From Trissonchulus latispiculum (Eukaryota; Nematoda; Enoplea; Enoplida; Ironidae), in NCBI GenBank assembly GCA_030248195.1, contig JASAND010022049.1, positions 40,896 through 104,895 of the forward strand: DNA of 64,000 nt, read 5' to 3'. Position numbers and translations under genes: made by a program. Positions 57,731 to 64,000 of the stretch are shown here, in pieces. The notes beneath the pieces are model-generated. The model searched no databases. It was not told the origin of the DNA and saw only the letters and a list, made by a program, of their open reading frames with translations. Position 1 is the stretch's first letter, and the number at the start of each line of letters is the position of its first letter.

Positions 57731-58032
57731 CTGCTGATGCATAGTAGTCTATAATAACCAAAAATTACTAACAATTGTTTATTGTTTTGATCAATCCTAT
57801 TGCTTTTGATTTTAAACTCAAAGTCTGATAACTTTTAAGCTTTTGCGACTTGGGTGACCACATTGCGTTAATTTTCTGCTTTGTGTTGTTCTAAAAATTC
57901 ACAGATTGGTAGTATGACGGAGTTGGTGATCCTCATGCTGCCTTAACAAGGTTGCCATAAGAACACGCATCATATGACATGACAAAATGAAATAACAGTT
58001 TAAGCTAATGCAAAGGAAAAATTTCAACTTAC

Positions 58033-58238
58033 AATACCAGCATCCATTAGTGTAAAAGTAAGACTGACAAAATAGTCATCAGAAACTGCTAGCTGCCCTT
58101 TAGCGTCAGATATATATGACGAAAGAGTTACGTTGGATACTCTTGCAAAGCCTCGACCACATTCAGGATTTGTTATTTCGCCATTGTTGAACAGAATTGG
58201 ATCTTTCCATATTTGGAAATGATACCTTGGCTGATCTT
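58033..58238 (-). CDS. Adhesion GPCR exon (GAIN domain, late part)
   Basis: Acceptor TTTTAATTTCAG, donor ATT|GTAAGT. The product reads DQPRYHFQIWKDPILFNNG, ECGRGFARVSNVTLSSYI, then VSLTFTLMDAGI. This is the beta-rich GAIN subdomain B that precedes the GPS. It carries an N-glycosylation sequon (NVT). The first two bases complete a Glu codon with the previous exon. Confidence 0.82.
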
Positions 58239-58350
58239 CTGAAATTAAAACAATTTGGTAATGTACTATAAAAACATGCATAGAAATTACCAGGTGCATC
58301 CGCAGTACCAGACAGGTGTAAGCACTAAAACGTATGAGAAAATATAGATA

Positions 58351-59275
58351 TGTAGCACCTAAGTAGTGTCATGTGCCAACATGCGCTAATTAGACTAAAG
58401 CTAAAGACCTAATTTGCATGAATGCAAGTGTATTATCAGACTGTACCTTTTCAGTCTTGTTGCCAGTCTGTTGTTGTCAGTTTTAGCGAGTAAACCTGTC
58501 TTTGCAAATTTTCGGTATTCTTTCTCGAATACATTGACATATAGTTGGCTGTTTTGGTATATTCTTACTCGAATATATCTGGATCGTTTGTCTTGATCGT
58601 TTGTCCTGTCCGGATACGCTTGTGGCTGCCTACTACAGATTAAGACCCAGATCGCCTGCGAGCCGAGGCCGGAAGGAGACGAAAACATTGCAACCTAAAG
58701 TTACTCAGACAGGTCCTGTCCCGCTTAGTTTCCTAGCCTTCCAGTCCTCGTATGCTCCTCAGTTTACCATTCCCTCATCTGTCCGTTCCTTCTGTTCTTG
58801 CCTTCAACCGTTACATCCAGGATCACTTTGATTCAAAAAGATTTCCAGCCAGCACAGTTTTAGATGCTGCCATCTCATGGCGTCTTTCTCGCTGAGATTG
58901 CTGGTACCTTGAAACGCCAATTCTTTTCATACGATGAATTTCATTTAAACCACGCCAGCGTCACCAAGCTTTGGCACCAATGGGCTACCTATTCCCCTAT
59001 ATTCGCCGTTTGCGTTACGACATGTCTTCCCGCTTATATCCCAGTTTCCATCCGAAACGGCGCCATGCTTCCACTTCAGTATCGAACCAGGGCGGTTTGT
59101 TCAATAAGGGAGGATGTGTTACAGCTAAGTAGTTGACTTGTGCCAACATGTGCTAACGACTAAAGCTAAAGACCTCATTTGCATAAATTCGAGTGTATCA
59201 GACTGTGTCAGTCTAGTCTAGTCTAGTTGTCAGTCTGTTGTTATCAGTTTTAGCGAATAAACCTGTCTTTGTATG
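58351..59275. mobile_element. Small LTR-type element in an intron (TRIM-like)
   Basis: Two direct repeats of ~150-160 bp (58351-58506 and 59115-59275) share GTGCCAACATG-GCTAA, GACTAAAGCTAAAGACCT, TTTGCATAAAT-like words, AGTCTGTTGTT-TCAGTTTTAGCGA and TAAACCTGTCTTTG. They start with TG. AATAAGGGAGGA just before the second copy is a plausible polypurine tract, and AATAAA lies inside the second repeat. The ~600-bp interior has no gag or pol. The copies are clearly diverged and no clean target duplication is seen, so the element is old. Confidence 0.65.
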
Positions 59276-59433
59276 CCTTACTGCTCAGGATAATGCAGAC
59301 TATACTATAAGGTAACTGACAGAACACTATATTTACAGCACTTGCGAGAATGGAACGCTATAAAAATATGTTTGGGTTCACGATGGCGTGCCGCTACTGC
59401 TACTACTACTTCTAGTACTACTGCATAGACTAC

Positions 59434-59696
59434 CTTGTGATCTGCAAAGTGCAGGAATGGGAAGTTGAATGCTTCCTAGCGCATTGAGTAGACTTGATGC
59501 ATTACTGGGATACAGCTCTTCAATTATACCACTGTTCCCCATGCTGACGCCAATAATTATTATATCATTTACACTGCAGCTTGACTGCACCACAATAGCA
59601 TCAATGTTCTTTCCCAGAAATTGAATCTTCACGGAACCGTTAACAGACTTCGTTATGTTGGCGTTAGTTGTCAAATTCTCAAGTGATTGGAACAAT
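59434..59696 (-). CDS. Adhesion GPCR exon (GAIN domain, middle)
   Basis: Acceptor CCCATTTAG, donor CAAG|GTAGTC. The frame continues LFQSLENLTTNANITKS, VKIQFLGKNIDAIVVQSS, NDIIIIGVSMGNSGIIEE, SLLNALGSIQLPIPALC. It joins the previous exon through a split Arg codon and the next through a split Glu codon. Several N-glycosylation sequons (NLT, NIT, NGS, NAS) fit an extracellular domain. A CTA/CTG-type serine repeat follows immediately in the intron. Confidence 0.85.
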
Positions 59697-59839
59697 CTAA
59701 ATGGGATAGCATGCAATTTCACAAAAGCGTTTTATGGTTTCTGCAAAATACTTAAATTAAAGAATGAGGGTTCTGGTTCAGCTAGCATTACACTTCAGCT
59801 AATAGACAATAGTTGCAAAGCTCTGACACTACAGAATAC

Positions 59840-59934
59840 CTGATTGGAGAGTCGTACATATCATCAGCAATCTTGATTGTCTTATCGTCAGTATCACACA
59901 ATGTGTCAAGGGTTTGATAAATGTTGTTGAATAT
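59840..59934 (-). CDS. Adhesion GPCR exon (GAIN domain, early)
   Basis: A 95-bp exon between the acceptor TTGTGCTAG and the donor CAG|GTATTC. It encodes IFNNIYQTLDTLCDTDD, KTIKIADDMYDSPI and two bases of Arg. The helical character matches GAIN subdomain A. Phase 0 in, phase 2 out, consistent with both neighbours. Confidence 0.8.
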
Positions 59935-60155
59935 CTAGCACAAAAAATTTAGAATTTGCAAGAACAACGACTTTCGGCATTTTTTAGGAATTCAATCAAT
60001 GTAGAAAGTAATCACACCAATACATAAATATAAATCAGTAGTGTTAAGAACGCTTCCAGAAAGTTTAGTGTTCAAATGTGCTGAATATTATACGCTGTCT
60101 GGGATTTTTAGACAGACTCAAACGTAGCTCATCAGAAGAAAATTACTGAATATAC

Positions 60156-60305
60156 CTCTGAGCTGGTTTCAGATACTGCTGAGATATGTTGTATTGTTTT
60201 AGTAGCAAGATCAACATCAAGAGGGTTTAGTCTGTCGAGAATATCTTCCACTCTTCGAGATAGATTTTGGGACACCTCTTCTGCATTATTCTTTGTTACA
60301 TTCGT
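60156..60305 (-). CDS. Adhesion GPCR exon (GAIN subdomain A)
   Basis: A 150-bp phase-0 exon between CTTGTTTTAG and GAG|GTATAT. It encodes TNVTKNNAEEVSQNLSRRV, EDILDRLNPLDVDLATKTI, QHISAVSETSSE. The pattern of amphipathic helices with a Leu-Asp-Val-Asp turn is typical of the start of GAIN. Confidence 0.82.
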
Positions 60306-61294
60306 CTAAAACAAGCATGACCACCCTCAAAAGTGCTTACATAACTGAATATCCACTGCTACACAATTGCGCACGCTAGATATATGTTTGCGTGTTGAGA
60401 AAAAATGTTGTTTTGAAATGCGTCAGCTTGCAGCTTAAACAAAATTAGAAGATAATAAAAAAATTAAAGAAGATTGATACTAAAATTCGGGCCTCAGGTG
60501 TACATCAAACCCACAACCCACGTCTAATCTAACCGAAGTTGTATCCATTGAGCCGCTCAGACACAATCATTCCAAGCTCATGTTTGAATTTGTACCTAAG
60601 CCGCTTTAACACGTTTTTGAATAAGCATACACTTACATTAACTCGGGGTCCGATTCAAGGCCGGACTTAGCTAATTATCATGTTGTCACAAAATTGGGCG
60701 CGCAAGTTCAGTTAGGAGTAACCTTCACTTGGAGTAGGTCGGGTCTCGCCCTTTAATTAGTTCATGCCCATTTCTTTTGGATGACTGATGTACAGTGCCG
60801 ATTTTCTGTGATTAGTATTAGAAGTTTTGTTGCTTCTTTTGTTAAAATTTATTATTCTGGCGCTTTAGCGTGTGCTCTAACTTGTGTACCAGTTTTGCTA
60901 TTTTTAAATAAATAATAGGAGAGAAATTCCGTTAACAGTTGCCAATCATTCAGTTCAGACAAAAATGTTTTGCAAGTCTTGTTTTTCATGGTTCAACAAG
61001 CATCCATTTTCCATTTTCTTGGCTCTGTAAAGTCGCCAAAATTCCGTCACCCAACCGATTTTACTAGAAAAGTTATTGCATTATTGTAGTATAAAAAACT
61101 TTTTACCACAAACTTTCTAACTATCTTTTTATTTTCCATCTTTAACACATGTCAAGGTAAAGGCATTGAAGAGATCTAGAGAACGATAGAAGTAGTAATC
61201 TTGTTTTGACGACCATGTAGACTACAAAAATCCAAAAACAAGCAAACTAGGAGATGGTTGAAAAATCCTTCCCTCCTTTAGCACAATATCTTAC

Positions 61295-61675
61295 TTTGGC
61301 CAATTCATCCAGTACTGGATCTGGTTTGTAAACAGTGCTGGTCGTGCTGGTCGTTGCTGTACCGGAACTGGACCGCCTTCGCGTGACGCTGCGAGGCAAC
61401 GTGCTAGTACTGGTCTGCACTGGTGTTGTCGATGTAGTATCTTCGTCTTCTTCCGTTGTACAGGTTGACAGGTCGTCGTCTCTGGCTGTGGAAGGTGATG
61501 TAGTAGTAGTAGTAGTAGTAGCAGTAGTAGTGGTAGTGGTTGTCATGGCAACAGTTGTAGCTGCTAGTGGTACTAATGAATAAAAATGGATGAATGAAGT
61601 ACCCATGAAGTCGTTTCCGTTTGCCACATACACGACAGCAAGCTGAGAGATGATTACAGTTAATCCTAAATTCAT
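61295..61675 (-). CDS. Adhesion GPCR first exon (signal peptide, Thr-rich stalk)
   Basis: The ATG at 61673-61675 opens MNLGLTVIISQLAVVYVANG, a signal-peptide-like start. A mucin-like stalk follows: a pure Thr run encoded by the ACT/ACA repeat at 61501-61545, an acidic patch (EEDEDTT), then more Thr/Ser. The exon ends KPDPVLDELAK at the donor AAA|GTAAGA in phase 0, matching the next exon. No lectin, EGF or immunoglobulin domain is present, so the ectodomain is stalk plus GAIN only. The Thr repeat is likely length-polymorphic and O-glycosylated. Confidence 0.82.
61501..61545 (-). repeat. Coding trinucleotide repeat (Thr)
   Basis: GTA/GTG repeats on + (TAC/CAC on the other strand) read as ACT/ACA/ACC threonine codons in the receptor frame. 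Confidence 0.85.
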
Positions 61676-62462
61676 TTGAGCGCTTCCATCTAAAACTAGA
61701 CCAACACTACTCAGTACTTAGCAATGTTACCTAATGCTTAACAATACGTAAACACTTTGTTCAACCACTCTATGAAACTGAATCCTAAAAACCGAGTCTC
61801 GCCCACATGTGGTTTAAAATTCCTTCAACAAGGGTTAAGAAAATCTCCGGAAAATAGCCTTTGTGCGACAAAGTTTTGCAAAAAACTACTAACTAACCAG
61901 CAACACTTGAAAATGTTAGTTTGAGCATGCGATAACGCAGTGGTTTCTTACTGCCCTACACTACAGGATTATGTCAAGTTGCAAGCTCGCAAAACGAAGC
62001 TCTAATACTCTATTTCCAAGTTGCTACCATCCCTGAGAATTTATGAACCTGTCAAGGAGTATTTCCCTGACAGTTGGAGCTCTCTACCACAGCACCTCCA
62101 TTATGGTGGACGTAATGGATGTTCTATAGCACTTGTAGAAAATAATCCGTCGACAGCTTTGTAGAAAACCATCGGGTATAGTAATACTTCAGTGAAATAC
62201 AACATTCCCTTCCCGTCAGAAATGTCACGTTCTAAGCTGGCCTGGTGTCACCCCTTACCGGAATACCGACTGAGATGCAGTGGATGTGAAAATGTTGGTT
62301 TTTTGGTACAGACATGGCTACTGAGTTAAGTTGCTAAACTAAAAGAATTAGAACGAATAGAATAGAAATGCAAATAGAAACATTAACATTTTCACATATT
62401 TCTTCGACATCAGACAACGTCATACAGCAAAGCTAAAAAAGTTATTATAAGTTAGCCTATTG
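61676..62462. other. Upstream of the adhesion GPCR, no gene seen
   Basis: It should hold the receptor promoter (reading toward lower coordinates), but no TATA or other specific element stands out. Confidence 0.4.
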
Positions 62463-62814
62463 TAGGGTGCTGGTAAAACCCAGCCCAGCCCCCAGCCCCA
62501 GCCTCCAGCCCCGATGGGTAAAACCCAGCCCTCCAGCCCAGCCCTCATAGGTAAAAAAAACCACCCCAGCCCCGATGGGTAAAACCCAGCCCTCCAGCCC
62601 AGCCCTCATAGATAAAAAAAAACCAGCCCAGCCCCAAGGGTAAAACCCAGCCCCATTTTGTAGCCCCAAGGGTAAAACCCAGCCCCCCAATTTTTCAGCC
62701 CCGTTTTCCAGCCCCTGAGGTATTAGGTTTTTCCCAGCCAGCAGCATGAAACTGCCCATATAAATTCCATTCATCAGGACCAGTTTCTGACAGCAAGCAG
62801 TGAATATGGGCAAG

Positions 62815-62856
62815 AGTACATAATATAAGAGTGTGCCACTAGGCCACGTTCACAGG
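62815..62856 (+). repeat. Relic end of TACCAAGAGT MITE
   Basis: CAAGAGTACATAATATAAGAG and GTGCCACTAGG match the tip read on - at 50.5 kb. Confidence 0.55.
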
Positions 62857-62997
62857 GTCGGTGAATAACACTAGCACAAAGTGTTTTTGTCTTTTGTTCG
62901 AAGCTAGATGTTTTCTTAGAGGTATGTGGAAAATGTAATTAGACATTGTGAAGTTAAATAAGCTTGAGCTGAGCAGTCGTTTATTTCTGATATTTAC

Positions 62998-63175
62998 AAT
63001 ATGCACTATTTCTTTTAAGATTAAACGGATTAGATTTAGATTAATCCGCATTAAAGAATAAGAACCTTAAATTAAAAGGAATAAAATTTCATCCAGGGAG
63101 TTAAAAGAGTTAAACGGATAAAATTGAATCTCATTTGGCTAATGGACCAAGGCCTAACCTAACCCTAACCCGGCA
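62998..63175. repeat. AT-rich repeat related to the 16490 MITE, plus CCTAACCC run
   Basis: GATTAAACGGATTAG, GTTAAAAGAGTTAAACGGAT and AAGGCCTAACC recall the interior and tip of 16490-16646. The end holds CCTAACCTAACCCTAACCC, three to four telomere-like units. Confidence 0.4.
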
Positions 63176-64000
63176 TTAAAGACACAGCTGTTAGCATAAT
63201 ATTTTTTGCCCTTCTGGACGGGAGAGTCTACTTTTTTCTTTCTCGCTAAGGGGGTCAACCGTTTTTTGTCGGTCTGGGAGGAGTCTGCACCGCCCTCATT
63301 CCCCTTACGTTATCCTATGGCTATTAAAATTAAAACGGACTTTTTAATCCATTTAAAAACTAAGATACTGAACTATAATTTGCTTTCTTCAAATGGCTTC
63401 ACTGGTCGGACTGCCAGCCTGTGACAGTTTAGTCGGACTGGAGCCAATAGCCGTCAAGAGTGTTAAATATTTCACATTTCAACTTGCATTTTGGCTAACC
63501 GAGGGCTAAGGTACTGGTCGGGACCACACTTTTCTGTGATTGCTCTCAGGAACTGGTCCAGGTTAATGGAATTAGTACATAGACCAGGACATACTGCTGG
63601 CTTGGAAAAACGTTACCCTAGGTGCTGGAAAAGAGTGGCTGGAAAACGTGGTCAGGAAAACGGGGGCTGGAAAAAAGGGGCTGGGTTTTACCCTTGGGGC
63701 TGGGCCGGATTTTACCCAATGGGGCTGGCAAGCGGGGCTGGAGGCTTTACCCAAGGGCTGGAGGCTGGACGCAGGTTTGTTTTACCTGGGGCTGGAGGCT
63801 GGGGCTGGGGGACTGGAGCTGAAGCTTTTTTGCCCACCCCTGTAGTGGCGTCTCTGCCAAAGCCGGTGGACCAAGAAAAAACCAAGGAACAAGCCCGAAC
63901 AGGAGGCGTCTGAAATGCCCGCCTTTCCCCCACAGAGAACAGGATCCAGAAGAGAAAGGAAGAGGGAGGTTCAGCTTTTAATCCCACCATTAGAAGTAAA

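Larger units (their letters stand above)
62463..63842. mobile_element. Candidate hAT-like element with inverted GGGGCTGG arrays
   Basis: The left array (62463-62720) is made of AACCCAGCCC and CCAGCCC words and the right array (63619-63842) of GGGCTGGGTTTTACCC and GGGCTGGAGGC words; they are mutual reverse complements. The outer right tip read on - is CAGGGGTGGGCAAAA, a form seen in Charlie-like hAT ends; the outer left tip TAGGGTGCTGGTAAAA is an imperfect match. The 0.9-kb core has no transposase. Flanking 8-mers do not match, so this may be two separate fragments. Confidence 0.5.

Noticed and set aside
63150..63175. Telomeric repeat
   Set aside because: Only three to four imperfect CCTAAC/CCCTAA units, in the interior; too short to mean more than chance or a tiny interstitial tract.
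1..64000. CRISPR arrays, operons, bacterial promoters
   Set aside because: The window is eukaryotic with spliced genes; the tandem repeats present have no unique spacers of constant length.

Overview
The window is animal nuclear DNA. It is AT-rich, its genes are split by introns with ordinary GT-AG borders, and it is crowded with transposable elements. Three animal gene families can be read: a proteolipid-protein/M6-type membrane protein, a kelch-repeat protein, and an adhesion G-protein-coupled receptor with a GPS cleavage motif. Together with tRNA-derived SINE heads, a 3.3-kb non-LTR retrotransposon and hAT-like elements these point to a metazoan. I cannot place the phylum. A divergent piece of 28S rDNA at 34.5-35.2 kb looks like a relic and should be used for identification only with care.

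Layout. 0-5.6 kb: an unrecognised long ORF, open at the left window edge, carrying fourteen 21-bp repeats, followed by a T-rich tail. 5.9-7.3 kb: islands of GGCCC-type repeats and a 176-bp direct repeat. 9.8-14.5 kb: tRNA-like sequences, a palindromic 493-bp MITE and several hairpin motifs. 15.3-16.2 kb: the M6-like gene on +. 16.5-19.4 kb: small transposons, including an 832-bp hAT-type element with perfect ends and an 8-bp target duplication. 21.3-31.4 kb: three exons of a kelch gene on -, whose 7.1-kb intron holds a repeat (family ABC, copy A) that is itself split by a full-length LINE. 32.6-37.1 kb: copy B of family ABC, the 28S fragment and a 1.36-kb gag-only LTR element. 37-50 kb: mostly gene-free, with another TACCAAGAGT MITE and copy C. 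50.7-61.7 kb: the adhesion GPCR on -, with introns holding a small LTR pair and inverted repeats. 62.4-63.9 kb: two inverted arrays of a GGGGCTGG motif that probably form one hAT-like element.

The genes are unrelated neighbours rather than an operon. The adhesion GPCR model is the best supported result. Seven consecutive exons (E1 to E6 plus the TM1-TM2 exon) join in frame, the last join depending on a less usual acceptor. They give a signal peptide, Thr-rich stalk, GAIN domain, GPS with an HLT cleavage site, and TM1-TM2. Two further exons supply ECL2-TM6 and TM7-tail. The TM3-TM4 exon was not found. The last kelch exon contains a frameshift, so that gene is either damaged or misassembled at one base.

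The most unusual structural signals are a short hairpin of varying sequence that is repeatedly followed by a TACTTGTTAT-like box, and several apparently non-autonomous element families (ABC, TACCAAGAGT, GGGTCTGGGTCA, GGGGCTGG) that can be traced within this one window.
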